Of a DNA stretch of 64,000 bases, positions 35,837-45,116 are shown piece by piece. The notes beneath the pieces are model-generated. The model was not told the DNA's origin, searched no databases, and was given only the letters and a program-made list of their open reading frames with translations. Position numbers and translations under genes: made by a program. Each line of letters begins with the position of its first letter. The first letter of the stretch is position 1. The stretch is taken from positions 2,598,001 to 2,662,000 of the forward strand of contig NZ_CP157804.1 of NCBI RefSeq assembly GCF_040112705.1, read 5' to 3'. This DNA comes from Flagellimonas sp. MMG031 (GTDB lineage: Bacteria > Bacteroidota > Bacteroidia > Flavobacteriales > Flavobacteriaceae).

Positions 35837-36610
35837 ATGAAAAGAAATTTACTCCTACTCCTATGTTTGACAATGGTCACAAGTGCTTTTGCGCAGCGTA
35901 AAAGCGAGCTTTTTGCTGAGATAGACACCTTAAAATCCAGGATTTCGCAAGTGGAGCAAGAATTGGCAAAGGCCAAACGTGAAATATCTTCCAGCAGTGC
36001 GGAGGCAGAAGCGCTAAGGGCCGAAAATGTGAGCCTACGCGATGCCAACGCTACGCTTTTGGGGAATTTGAGCAACTTCTCGGAACTCTCCAAACAAAAT
36101 TCCGAAAACGTCAATAAGGCCATGGCAGCTTTGGCCCGAAAAGAAAAACAGTTGAGTGGAATCAACGATATGATTTCGGCCAACGATTCCACTGCCATTG
36201 TGTCCTTAACACGTATTAAACAGACGTTGGGAGAAAACGCCAATGTTGCCGTGGAAGGTGGAGTCATTGTCATCAGCAATAGCTTGAACGGACTATTTGG
36301 TTCGGATACGGCTACCGAACTCACCGAAGAGGGCAAGACATGGTTGGCAAGTGTAGCAAAAGTGATCAAATCCAATCCGAATTTTAAGACAGAAGTCCAA
36401 GGTTTGAACATCACCGGTGAATTTGGTCCTACATTCAATCAAGTTGCTTCCGTAGCATCGGAATTGGTCACCAATTTGGAAATTCCTGCGGAGCGTATCG
36501 CGGTTTCGGCCAAGGATGGGAACTTTAAGGAAGGAGTGAACATCAGACTGCAGCCCGATTACAAAGGTTTTTATGCCCAAGCCAAAGAAAGTGCCAAAGC
36601 GGCCCAATAA
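35837..36610 (+). CDS. Degenerate OmpA-like coiled-coil envelope protein
   Basis: The 257-residue protein has an N-terminal signal peptide (ending AFAQ), a coiled coil (about residues 22-115) and a C-terminal domain that aligns with the OmpA-like domain of the lipoprotein at 25079-25951. GNLSNFSELSKQNSENV matches GNLTTLTTKGAENLEKS there, and both continue into similar loop and strand pairs. The peptidoglycan-binding GHTD motif is replaced by QGLNITGEFGP, so binding to diaminopimelate is unlikely. It has a plain signal peptide rather than a lipobox. The function is unknown. Confidence 0.75.
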   Translation: MKRNLLLLLCLTMVTSAFAQRKSELFAEIDTLKSRISQVEQELAKAKREISSSSAEAEALRAENVSLRDANATLLGNLSNFSELSKQNSENVNKAMAALARKEKQLSGINDMISANDSTAIVSLTRIKQTLGENANVAVEGGVIVISNSLNGLFGSDTATELTEEGKTWLASVAKVIKSNPNFKTEVQGLNITGEFGPTFNQVASVASELVTNLEIPAERIAVSAKDGNFKEGVNIRLQPDYKGFYAQAKESAKAAQ

Positions 36611-36689
36611 GGCAAAAATCAATATACTTTTTGTGGTTTTGATGCGTTCTTGGTAGTGTAAAATCAACAAAAAAAAACCATACTACCTT

Positions 36690-37211
36690 ATGAGTGGAGA
36701 TCAAATCCTTCAGCTATTCGCCTTTTTATTGCCAGCCGTGGTTACCGGAGCAGTGGCCTTTTATTTTTTCAGACTGCATACGCGCAACGAAGATGGCCGC
36801 AGACGTTTTTTATTGCACAAAGATTCGCAAAAGGAAACCCTGCCCATTCGGTTGCAAGCCTATGAGCGTATGGCCCTGTTCTTGGAACGCATTACACTGA
36901 ACAATCTTGTAGTTCGTGTGGCTCCTACCAGCAAAAATAAAAGTGACTACGAAAATTTGTTGATCAAACAGATTGAAACGGAATTTGAACATAATCTTTC
37001 GCAGCAGATTTATATGTCGGATGCTTGTTGGAGCATCATCAAAACAGCCAAGAACACCACCATACAGATTATTCGTTCGGCCGGCATGAGCGAAACGGAT
37101 TCGCCCGATAAATTGCGAGAGGACATCCTGAACCAAACCATGGAGCGGGAATCGCCATCGAGCGCGGCCCTAGCCTATGTTAAAAAAGAGGTAAGCGAGC
37201 TCTGGAAATAG
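36690..37211 (+). CDS. Hypothetical membrane-anchored protein (DUF7935-like)
   Basis: The 173-residue protein has a single N-terminal membrane helix (about residues 7-28) followed by a charged helical cytoplasmic part with LPIRLQAYERMALFLERI. I recognise the general family as conserved in Bacteroidota but know no function. The end of the gene is one base from the stop of the convergent patatin gene. It may follow the OmpA-like gene in one transcript, as 79 bases separate them. Confidence 0.72.
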   Translation: MSGDQILQLFAFLLPAVVTGAVAFYFFRLHTRNEDGRRRFLLHKDSQKETLPIRLQAYERMALFLERITLNNLVVRVAPTSKNKSDYENLLIKQIETEFEHNLSQQIYMSDACWSIIKTAKNTTIQIIRSAGMSETDSPDKLREDILNQTMERESPSSAALAYVKKEVSELWK

Positions 37212-37212
37212 G

Positions 37213-38127
37213 CTATTCCTGCTTTTCGGGCTCAATGGGGCTTGTTTCCTCATTTTTGTTTTTGGCATACAGATAGCCCCGTTTCCACCACAGCGTCATG
37301 CGTTCCTTAGTAAAAATAAGGGAATTGGTCGTGAGCACCGTTGGGGTGTAATAAAAATTAATGATGGCATCCTTTTGGTTGGCCACCAGTTTTCCGATTC
37401 GGATATTTTGGTTTTCGATACGGTCCAGCATAAAGCCAAATATCGTCGTAATCAAATCAAAAGGGTTTTTGGAAGACAGGCGGTTCAGGTGGTTGACTTC
37501 GGTATGGAGCACCACTACGTCCACTTCGGTCGCCCCTCGTAAAAGTGCCTCCTCAATGGGTACCAAAGTTCCCAGTCCACCGTCGGCATACTCGCAACCG
37601 TTCCTTTTGGCCAAACTCATAAATGGGGTATAGTTGGACGAAATCCATATCCAATCGCAGAACTCCTCATAGGTGCAATCGTTGATAGACTTGTATTCCA
37701 CTTGGTTCAAAGAGAGATTGGAGACCGTGACCACCACATCCATTTTGCTTGCTTTCAATTCGTTGAACTCCTCAATAGTAATGGAGTTTCGAATGAGTTT
37801 CCGAAGGTTTTCGCTCTCCCCAAAGGTCTTTTTTCCCTTCAAAAAGTTTCGAAGCACATTCCAGTGATTGATGGCAATGGTTTCAACACCATGCTTCTTT
37901 TTGATAATGAAAGGACAGTTATTGAAAATGCTATCCTGATTCACATTGGAGTAAATATCCTTGATCTTGTCCAATTTATTTAGGGCCAAGTGGGAAATCA
38001 AAAGGCTTCCCGTAGAGGTTCCCACAAACAAATCATAGTCCCGTTTGGCTTCTTGTATCAAAAATTGGGCAACGCCGCCCGCAAAGGCACCCTTGCTACC
38101 TCCTCCCGAAATGACCAATGCCCTCAT
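37213..38127 (-). CDS. Patatin-like phospholipase
   Basis: The 304-residue protein has the patatin catalytic pieces: the oxyanion hole GGGSKGAFAGG (residues 8-18), the nucleophile elbow GTSTG (Ser38) and the catalytic aspartate in ADGG (near residue 177). Such enzymes deacylate phospholipids or glycolipids. There is no signal peptide, so it is cytoplasmic. Its start overlaps the stop of the M1 aminopeptidase in ATGA, indicating translational coupling with the upstream gene on the minus strand. Confidence 0.9.
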   Translation of the reverse strand: MRALVISGGGSKGAFAGGVAQFLIQEAKRDYDLFVGTSTGSLLISHLALNKLDKIKDIYSNVNQDSIFNNCPFIIKKKHGVETIAINHWNVLRNFLKGKKTFGESENLRKLIRNSITIEEFNELKASKMDVVVTVSNLSLNQVEYKSINDCTYEEFCDWIWISSNYTPFMSLAKRNGCEYADGGLGTLVPIEEALLRGATEVDVVVLHTEVNHLNRLSSKNPFDLITTIFGFMLDRIENQNIRIGKLVANQKDAIINFYYTPTVLTTNSLIFTKERMTLWWKRGYLYAKNKNEETSPIEPEKQE

Positions 38128-40214
38128 TCAGCTAAAGTTTTCTCCAAATATTGTTTTTCTTCCTGACTTAACAAAGGGTAAAGTCCCTTAATACGGGCTG
38201 TGTTCCCTTCGGATTGCAAAAAGCCATTCAATATTTCCCGGGCCGATTTTTTAAAGTGCCATACATGATGGCTACAGGCTTCCACCAAGTTTTTCAAGGT
38301 GGTATCGGTAAAGCCTCCTATATTTTTGAGGTATTCAAATGCGAGCAATCGGGTTTCAAAATGATGTTCGGAGCTGGTGTAACCGCTCAATTCATCAAAA
38401 TACGAAGCTTTGAAATCAGGATTGTACTCTGGGGTCACCAAAGCCAATGTCAACCAAAGCAAGCGGATATTCTTGTTGGAAAAACCAGTGATGTTATCTG
38501 TTTCATTGAGATACCTGCTTCTGTTCTGTGGAAAATCCGACCATAACCGGTATAAAGCAGCTTCGATGGTTGTATAGCTGTCATCCCTCAATAGGCTTTC
38601 CATTTGTAATCTTAGCTCAGCTGGAATTTTAGCTTGGGAAAGCACCACGGCCTGCCTTACCTTTACATCTTCAGAATCAAGGATAGAACTTAGAAACTCC
38701 GACGATAACTTGGAGCCATAATCCAAAACCAGATTTTCCTTTAGTTGGGTGGACTTCAATTTTTTCCAGGCTCTCTTCAAAACGGACTCCACTTGTTCCG
38801 GCTCCTCCCCAATCCTATCCTTTAGCTCGAAATAGGTTTGAATGGAAGTGTTTTTCTTCTTTAAAAAGGAAACGACTTCGTCATACGGAAAATGGGTGTT
38901 TTCCAGCCAGATTGTTTCAAAATCGGCAAGAGCCATATTCGAAGCCTTCTCCATTTCATCCATAAAATTGGGAATGGTCACATTTTTAAAGGCGTAGGTT
39001 TCCAAATAGTTCTGAATCCCTTTTTTAAAGGCTTCCTCCCCTATCCTATCCTCGAGCATCACTAAGGCCCATGCCCCTTTTTCGTAGAAGGTCAGGCTCC
39101 CGGCATTGGGATTGCGCAGTGCCTCGCCATTATCATCCCCCGAAAAACGTTCCAAAGCCTTGGCTGTTTCCAATAACCTCCAATAAAAATAATCCTCTCC
39201 AAAAATGTCTTTTTCCGCCAAATAGGCATAAAAGGTAGCGAAACCTTCGTGTAGCCAGTGGTGCTCGCTGCTGGTTTCGGTAACCAGATTGCCAAACCAT
39301 TGGTGCGCGAGTTCGTGGGCGTTGATGTTGACGTAATTTTTGTCCACAAAAGCGATGGAATCCACCACATACTGATTGGAAAAAATGGTACAGGTGGTGT
39401 TCTCCATCCCTGCATATAAAAAATCCTGAACGGGGACCTGCTTATAGTCTTGCCATGGGTAGGGCACACCAATTTCGGTTTCCAAAAAGTCAAAAATGGC
39501 TTCAGTGTATCGGTAGGTAGGCTCCACCTTTTCAACATCTGTAGGTTCGTAATAAAGCTCAATGGGTATGGCTGAGGACGATTCGACCGTTTTTTTGTTG
39601 TAGTTGCCAATAGCGAAGCCCACCAAATAACTGCTCATCGGTTTTTCCATATCAAATTGCCAAGTATACCCATTGGAGTTGGGCAAAGGCTCTTTTTTTA
39701 TCAGTTTACCATTGGCAATTACCGTATATGCTTGTTCCAGCGTAATTTTAAGGTCGAACTCTACCTTTTCGGTCATGTCGTCAAAACTTGGCAACCAGTG
39801 GCTGGTGTATTTGCCCTGTCCTTGGGTCCAGACCTGCTCATTGTTCCTAACAGCATCGTCCCACCCTAAAAAATATACCGTTTGTTTTGGTTTTGCCACA
39901 TACGCCAAGGATAAATCATGCTGTCCTCCTTTTTTGAGGTCCGTTTTGATGGTCATTTTTTTACCGTCATACACGTAGTCCATTTTTTTGCCATCAATAA
40001 AAACCTTGGAAAAATCCATATTTACCGCATCCAGATAAACGGAATCTACATCCTTGATTACTTCAAACCGATAAGTAACAGTGCCGTGAATACGGTTTTC
40101 AACGGGTTCAGGTTCAATCCAAACTTGGGCATGCAAAAAGTCCACCTTATCCTGAATTTGGGCGGACATTGATTGCACAAGCAGTAAAAAAATAACTATG
40201 GGGCTCAGCTTCAT
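38124..40214 (-). CDS. Exported M1-family aminopeptidase
   Basis: The 696-residue protein has a signal peptide (about 1-19, ending MSAQ) and the M1 peptidase core: AGMEN (268-272), the zinc site HELAH (300-304) with Glu323 in LHEGFA as third ligand. The N-terminal beta domain precedes it and a helical C-terminal domain follows. It would remove N-terminal residues from peptides in the periplasm or at the surface. The start at 40214 faces the recG promoter region. Its stop overlaps the patatin start in ATGA. Compare with the degenerate relative at 16608-19448, which lacks the zinc site. Confidence 0.93.
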   Translation of the reverse strand: MKLSPIVIFLLLVQSMSAQIQDKVDFLHAQVWIEPEPVENRIHGTVTYRFEVIKDVDSVYLDAVNMDFSKVFIDGKKMDYVYDGKKMTIKTDLKKGGQHDLSLAYVAKPKQTVYFLGWDDAVRNNEQVWTQGQGKYTSHWLPSFDDMTEKVEFDLKITLEQAYTVIANGKLIKKEPLPNSNGYTWQFDMEKPMSSYLVGFAIGNYNKKTVESSSAIPIELYYEPTDVEKVEPTYRYTEAIFDFLETEIGVPYPWQDYKQVPVQDFLYAGMENTTCTIFSNQYVVDSIAFVDKNYVNINAHELAHQWFGNLVTETSSEHHWLHEGFATFYAYLAEKDIFGEDYFYWRLLETAKALERFSGDDNGEALRNPNAGSLTFYEKGAWALVMLEDRIGEEAFKKGIQNYLETYAFKNVTIPNFMDEMEKASNMALADFETIWLENTHFPYDEVVSFLKKKNTSIQTYFELKDRIGEEPEQVESVLKRAWKKLKSTQLKENLVLDYGSKLSSEFLSSILDSEDVKVRQAVVLSQAKIPAELRLQMESLLRDDSYTTIEAALYRLWSDFPQNRSRYLNETDNITGFSNKNIRLLWLTLALVTPEYNPDFKASYFDELSGYTSSEHHFETRLLAFEYLKNIGGFTDTTLKNLVEACSHHVWHFKKSAREILNGFLQSEGNTARIKGLYPLLSQEEKQYLEKTLAE

Positions 40215-40260
40215 ACCATCATCTTATCAAAAGTCCTTCCAAATTACATATTTTAGTTCG

Positions 40261-42801
40261 ATGAATCCCAATTTTCTACAAACTCCCATAGCCTATTTAA
40301 AGGGTGTTGGCCCCAATAGGGCCGATGTGCTCAGGGCCGAACTGGGCATTGAGACCTTTAGGGACCTATTGCACCTCTTCCCCAATCGCTATCTGGACCG
40401 GACAAGCTATTATAAGATCAACCAGCTTCAACCCAGCGGTGCCGATGTGCAAGTGATAGGAAAAATTGTCCACATAAAAATGGTGGAACAGAAAAGAGGG
40501 AAGCGTTTGGTGGCCACTTTTGTGGATGAAACGGGACAAATGGACCTTGTTTGGTTTAGGGGGCACAAATGGATCAAGGAAAGTTTAAAATTGAACGAAC
40601 CCTATGTAGTATTTGGCCGGGTGAACAAATACGGAAGTACCTTCTCCATGCCTCATCCAGAAATGGAAACGCTGCAAAAGCATCAACAGGGATTAAAAAT
40701 GGTCATGCAGCCTATTTATCCATCTACTGAAAAGTTGAGCAACAAGGGAATCACCAATCGGGTCATCAGTAAAATGATACAACAGTTGTTTTTGGAGTGC
40801 AAGGGAAAGTTTCCTGAATCACTTTCTCCCACGATCATGGAGGAGTTACGGCTGATTTCGAAGAGTTCTGCGCTCTTTAACATCCATTTTCCGAAGAATC
40901 AAGAATTGTTGGCAAAAGCACAGTTTAGATTAAAGTTTGAGGAATTGTTCTTTGTGCAATTGCGACTCATATCCCAAAATTTAAGGCGCAAACAAAAGAT
41001 CAAGGGAATGCCTTTTGGGGCCGTGGGCGAAAAATTCACCGAATTCTTTGAAAACCACCTTCCGTTTGAGCTCACCGACGCACAAAAACGGGTCATTAAG
41101 GAAATACGGAACGATTTGGGCAGCAATGCCCAAATGAACCGTTTGTTGCAGGGTGATGTGGGCTCGGGCAAGACCATTGTTGCCTTAATGTGCATGTTGC
41201 TCGCGATTGACAACGGGTTTCAAGCCTGTTTGATGGCCCCGACCGAAATTTTGGCCACTCAGCATTATAATGGACTCAAGGAGTTGTTGGTAGGCATGGA
41301 TGTTAAAATTGCCCTACTGACAGGTTCCACGAAAAAATCCGAACGCACCCTCCTCCACAATCAACTGGAGAATGGGAACTTGAACATTTTGGTAGGTACA
41401 CATGCCCTTCTGGAGGATAAAGTCCAGTTTCAGAATCTAGGCTTGGCCATTGTGGACGAGCAACATCGATTTGGTGTGGCACAGCGATCGAAGCTATGGC
41501 GCAAAGGAAGCCCTCCCGAGCTCCCTCCCAAAGGGAGGGTGGAAGAAATCCGTTATAAATATCAAACAGCCAGACCTTCAACCTATAAAATCTTAAAAGA
41601 GCTCCAGCAGCAGAGCAAAAAGAACAGTACTGAAGCAGAACGTATTCTTTGGGAGCAATTAAGGACAAAAAAGCTAGGTGCAAAGTTCAGAAGACAGCAC
41701 GTAATTGATGAATTTATCGTCGATTTTGTCTGCTTATACAAAAAACTGATTGTAGAAGTTGATGGCGGATACCACAATGACCCAATGCAAAAGGAAGCTG
41801 ATGCCATGCGCACAGCCATACTGAACGATTTTGGGTACAAGTTAATTCGCTTTAAAAATGAAGAAGTCATCGGAGCCCTAGATTCCGTCGTGAAAAGAAT
41901 AGAGGAAGTGCTCAATAGTCTCCCCGTTGGGGAGGATGGAGGGGCCGTACCCCCCCATGTTTTGGTGATGACAGCCACCCCAATTCCCAGAACCCTTGCC
42001 ATGAGCCTCTACGGAGACTTGGATGTTTCGGTCATCGATGAGCTCCCACCAGGGAGAAAGCCCATTAAAACGGTACATCGATACGATAGTAACCGTTTGA
42101 AAGTATTCCGGTTCATCAAAGATGAAATCAAAAAAGGAAGGCAAATCTACATTGTGTATCCACTCATCCAAGAATCGGAAGCATTGGACTATAAAGACCT
42201 GATGGATGGCTATGAGAGCATCGTACGTGATTTTCCGCAGCCCGAGTATCAGATTTCCATTGTGCACGGAAAAATGAAGCCGGCCGATAAGGATTATGAA
42301 ATGGAACGTTTTGTAAAAGGCGAGACCCAAATTATGATTGCCACCACGGTCATCGAGGTGGGCGTAAATGTCCCCAATGCCTCTGTAATGATCATTGAAA
42401 GTGCCGAGCGGTTTGGGCTGTCCCAATTGCATCAGCTACGTGGACGTGTGGGCCGAGGCGCCGAGCAAAGTTTTTGTATCCTCATGACGGGCCATAAACT
42501 GTCCGAAGATGCCAAAACCCGATTGCAGACCATGGTGCGCACCAACGATGGTTTTGAAATTGCGGAGGTGGACCTGAAGCTTCGAGGTCCCGGTGACCTT
42601 ATGGGCACACAACAAAGCGGTATGCTCAATCTAAAAATCGCGGATATTGTAAAGGATAATCAAATCTTGAAAACCGCACGCTACCACGCCATTCAATTGC
42701 TAAAAGATGACCCCCGTTTGGAAAAAGTGGAAAACGCACCCATTTTAAGTGCCTATTCCAAAATGATGGCCAACACTACCATTTGGAATTACATTAGTTG
42801 A
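40261..42801 (+). CDS. recG: ATP-dependent DNA helicase RecG with inserted DUF559 domain
   Basis: The 846-residue protein is RecG, the branch-migrating helicase that remodels stalled replication forks. The wedge domain begins PIAYLKGVGPNRADVL, the Walker A is GDVGSGKT, motif II is VDEQHRFG, motif III TATPIPRT and motif VI-like HQLRGRVGRG. Between motifs II and III there are 148 extra residues (416-563) that form a DUF559 nuclease-fold domain; without them the protein would be 698 residues, the normal RecG length. The insert is exactly in frame. The ATG at 40261 fits the family start. It is transcribed away from the M1 peptidase gene. Confidence 0.93.
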   Translation: MNPNFLQTPIAYLKGVGPNRADVLRAELGIETFRDLLHLFPNRYLDRTSYYKINQLQPSGADVQVIGKIVHIKMVEQKRGKRLVATFVDETGQMDLVWFRGHKWIKESLKLNEPYVVFGRVNKYGSTFSMPHPEMETLQKHQQGLKMVMQPIYPSTEKLSNKGITNRVISKMIQQLFLECKGKFPESLSPTIMEELRLISKSSALFNIHFPKNQELLAKAQFRLKFEELFFVQLRLISQNLRRKQKIKGMPFGAVGEKFTEFFENHLPFELTDAQKRVIKEIRNDLGSNAQMNRLLQGDVGSGKTIVALMCMLLAIDNGFQACLMAPTEILATQHYNGLKELLVGMDVKIALLTGSTKKSERTLLHNQLENGNLNILVGTHALLEDKVQFQNLGLAIVDEQHRFGVAQRSKLWRKGSPPELPPKGRVEEIRYKYQTARPSTYKILKELQQQSKKNSTEAERILWEQLRTKKLGAKFRRQHVIDEFIVDFVCLYKKLIVEVDGGYHNDPMQKEADAMRTAILNDFGYKLIRFKNEEVIGALDSVVKRIEEVLNSLPVGEDGGAVPPHVLVMTATPIPRTLAMSLYGDLDVSVIDELPPGRKPIKTVHRYDSNRLKVFRFIKDEIKKGRQIYIVYPLIQESEALDYKDLMDGYESIVRDFPQPEYQISIVHGKMKPADKDYEMERFVKGETQIMIATTVIEVGVNVPNASVMIIESAERFGLSQLHQLRGRVGRGAEQSFCILMTGHKLSEDAKTRLQTMVRTNDGFEIAEVDLKLRGPGDLMGTQQSGMLNLKIADIVKDNQILKTARYHAIQLLKDDPRLEKVENAPILSAYSKMMANTTIWNYIS
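41506..41949 (+). mobile_element. In-frame DUF559 cassette inserted in recG
   Basis: A 444-base block (148 codons) interrupts recG between helicase motifs II and III. It encodes the DUF559 core: ILKELQQQSKKNSTEAERIL, FRRQHVIDEFIVDF, then LIVEVDGGYHND with Asp...Glu-x-Asp of a PD-(D/E)XK-like fold, and KLIRFKNEEV. The left edge has the palindrome CCCTCCCAAAGGGAGGG (41523-41539), with a second CCCTCCC at 41511; the right edge has CTCCCCGTTGGGGAG (41920-41934). These are the GC-rich palindromes that, in my knowledge, often surround free-standing DUF559 genes in this phylum. The exact ends and any target duplication are uncertain. Confidence 0.75.
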
Positions 42802-43002
42802 TGCAGATAAGGTTTGTAATTGATAGCATACACCCGTATCCATAAATACGTCATTACTGGTTGACAATCAACCCTTACCCCTACTTTATTTTCAAAATAA
42901 TGGCTTGAAATTGCCGTTGAACATCGTAATTTTATAAGGGACCGAAAAACGGGTTTATATACAATTTTTAACTTCGTAGGCTTACAAATTATGGAAGATA
43001 CA

Positions 43003-44415
43003 ATGAGCAAGACACTATTTGATAAAGTTTGGGATTCCCATGTAGTAAAGCATATCGACAATGGCCCGGATGTACTCTTCATCGATAGGCATTTGGTGCA
43101 CGAAGTCACGAGTCCCGTAGCTTTTTTGGGATTGAAGAACAGAGGAATTAAGGTATTGTACCCAGAGCGTACCTTTGCGACCGCGGACCACAATACCCCT
43201 ACACGAAACCAGCACTTGCCCGTTAAGGACCCCTTGTCCGCCAATCAGTTGAGGGCTCTGGAAGAAAACGCCAATGCACACAACATACCTTATTGGGGAC
43301 TTGGCCATGAGAAAAATGGAATTGTGCACGTGATTGGTCCTGAAAACGGAATCACCGTGCCTGGTGCCACCATCGTCTGTGGCGATTCACATACCTCTAC
43401 CCACGGTGCCTTTGGTGCTATTGCATTTGGCATCGGAACCAGCGAGGTAGAAATGGTGCTGTCTACCCAATGTATTATGCAGCCCAAGCCGAAACGCCTG
43501 CGCATCAACGTGAACGGTGAATTGAACAAGGCGGTAACACCAAAAGATGTGGCTTTGTTCATCATTTCAAAACTGTCCACCTCTGGAGCCACAGGCTACT
43601 TCGTGGAATATGCAGGGGATGTGTTCAAAAATATGTCCATGGAAGGCCGAATGACGGTCTGTAACCTCAGTATTGAAATGGGAGCCCGTGGTGGAATGAT
43701 CGCCCCGGACGAGAAAACCTTCGAATACATCAAAGGAAGGGAATATACCCCCAAAGGAAAGGATTGGGATGCGGCCATGGAGTACTGGAAAACCCTCTAT
43801 TCCGATGAAGATGCCGTTTTTGATAAAGAAGTAACTTTTGATGCCAACGAGATTGAACCCATGATCACATTTGGAACCAATCCGGGAATGGGCATCGGAA
43901 TCAGCAAGGATATTCCATTGGCGGAAACCATCGATGGTTCTCCTGCCACGTACAAAAAATCCTTGGAATACATGGATTACAACGAAGGAGAGGCCATGGT
44001 GGGCAAACCTATTGATTTTGTGTTCTTGGGAAGCTGTACCAATGGTCGAATCGAGGATTTTAGGGCCTTTGCTTCCATCATCAAAGGAAGAAAAAAAGCC
44101 GACAATGTAACCGCTTGGTTGGTACCCGGTTCCCACAAGGTGGAAGAAGCCATTAAGAGTGAAGGTATTTTGGATATTTTGACCGAGGCCGGTTTTGAAT
44201 TGAGAGAGCCCGGCTGTTCCGCTTGCCTGGCCATGAACGATGATAAAATTCCTGCAGGCAAATATGCGGTGAGTACATCGAACAGAAATTTTGAAGGACG
44301 TCAAGGACCTGGAGCCCGCACGCTGTTGGCAAGTCCATTGGTGGCCGCTGCGGCTGCCGTTACCGGAAAGGTGACCGACCCAAGGGAACTGATGCAGGAA
44401 GAAGTTTTAGCTTAA
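43003..44415 (+). CDS. leuC: 3-Isopropylmalate dehydratase large subunit
   Basis: The 470-residue protein is LeuC, which with LeuD isomerises 2-isopropylmalate to 3-isopropylmalate in leucine synthesis. The [4Fe-4S] ligands are visible in LGSCTNGR and in CSACLAMN, and the family start is [13 protein letters not shown]; for this reason ATG 43003 is preferred, though an in-frame ATG at 42991 is possible. It is the first gene of leuC-leuD-leuA-leuB, in the plus direction, with a 200-base upstream region in which I found no leader peptide and no terminator hairpin. Confidence 0.95.
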   Translation: MSKTLFDKVWDSHVVKHIDNGPDVLFIDRHLVHEVTSPVAFLGLKNRGIKVLYPERTFATADHNTPTRNQHLPVKDPLSANQLRALEENANAHNIPYWGLGHEKNGIVHVIGPENGITVPGATIVCGDSHTSTHGAFGAIAFGIGTSEVEMVLSTQCIMQPKPKRLRINVNGELNKAVTPKDVALFIISKLSTSGATGYFVEYAGDVFKNMSMEGRMTVCNLSIEMGARGGMIAPDEKTFEYIKGREYTPKGKDWDAAMEYWKTLYSDEDAVFDKEVTFDANEIEPMITFGTNPGMGIGISKDIPLAETIDGSPATYKKSLEYMDYNEGEAMVGKPIDFVFLGSCTNGRIEDFRAFASIIKGRKKADNVTAWLVPGSHKVEEAIKSEGILDILTEAGFELREPGCSACLAMNDDKIPAGKYAVSTSNRNFEGRQGPGARTLLASPLVAAAAAVTGKVTDPRELMQEEVLA

Positions 44416-44489
44416 GAATAAACAATGCACAATAAGCAATTAGCAACTCATTGTTAATTGAACATTGATAACTGAAAATTGAAAACAAG
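44416..44489 (+). repeat. AT-rich ATTGATAA/ATTGAAAA intergenic repeat (leuC-leuD)
   Basis: The gap holds several copies of a degenerate attgataactgaaaattgaaaa motif, and the gap before leuB (46635-46684) holds the same words (attgaaaactgataattg). Such AT-rich ATTGA repeats are common between flavobacterial genes; function is unknown. Confidence 0.45.
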
Positions 44490-45086
44490 ATGGCTTACGA
44501 TAAATTCAACATACTAACCAGTTCAGCGGTACCCCTACCTATCGAAAATGTGGACACCGATCAAATCATCCCGGCCCGATTTCTGAAAGCGACGGAGCGG
44601 AAAGGTTTCGGGGACAATCTGTTCCGTGATTGGCGCTATAATTCGGATGGCACACCAAAGGAGCAATTTGTACTGAACAATCCGATTTATTCAGGAAAAA
44701 TTTTGGTGGGCGGCAAAAATTTTGGTTCAGGTTCGTCCCGGGAGCACGCAGCTTGGGCGGTGTACGATTACGGCTTCCGTTGTGTGGTATCCAGTTTCTT
44801 TGCTGATATTTTCAGAAACAACTGTTTGAACATCGGGGTGCTACCCGTTCAGGTAAGCCCAGAGTTCTTGGACAAAATTTTTAAGGCTATTGAAGCCGAC
44901 CCCAAAGCGGAGTTTGAAATCAACCTGCCCGAAGAAAAAATCACCATTTTGGCTACGGGAGAAAGTGAAGGTTTTGAAATCAATGGGTACAAAAAAGACA
45001 ATATGCTCAATGGCTTTGATGATATCGACTACCTATTGAACATTCAGGACGATATTGAAAAATACGCCGAAAACACGCCCCTTTAA
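44490..45086 (+). CDS. leuD: 3-Isopropylmalate dehydratase small subunit
   Basis: The 198-residue protein is LeuD, the swivel domain that completes the isomerase with LeuC. It contains IENVDTDQIIPARFL and the substrate loop FGSGSSREHAAWAVYDYGF, both standard. It follows leuC after 74 bases of AT-rich repeat sequence and precedes the leuA-like gene by 30 bases. Confidence 0.95.
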   Translation: MAYDKFNILTSSAVPLPIENVDTDQIIPARFLKATERKGFGDNLFRDWRYNSDGTPKEQFVLNNPIYSGKILVGGKNFGSGSSREHAAWAVYDYGFRCVVSSFFADIFRNNCLNIGVLPVQVSPEFLDKIFKAIEADPKAEFEINLPEEKITILATGESEGFEINGYKKDNMLNGFDDIDYLLNIQDDIEKYAENTPL

Positions 45087-45116
45087 GCCACAGCTCGGAA
45101 CACTACGGCACACCAA

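Noticed and set aside
41506..41949. The DUF559 segment as a separate gene.
   Set aside because: It has no stop codon at either end and stays in frame with RecG on both sides, so it is a domain of the fusion.
41583..42002. Minus-strand frame within recG across the DUF559 cassette.
   Set aside because: Antisense of the insert; the plus-strand DUF559 motifs explain the sequence.
42802..43002. A leucine leader peptide before leuC.
   Set aside because: Short ATG frames there contain no leucine cluster and no terminator hairpin with T tract follows.
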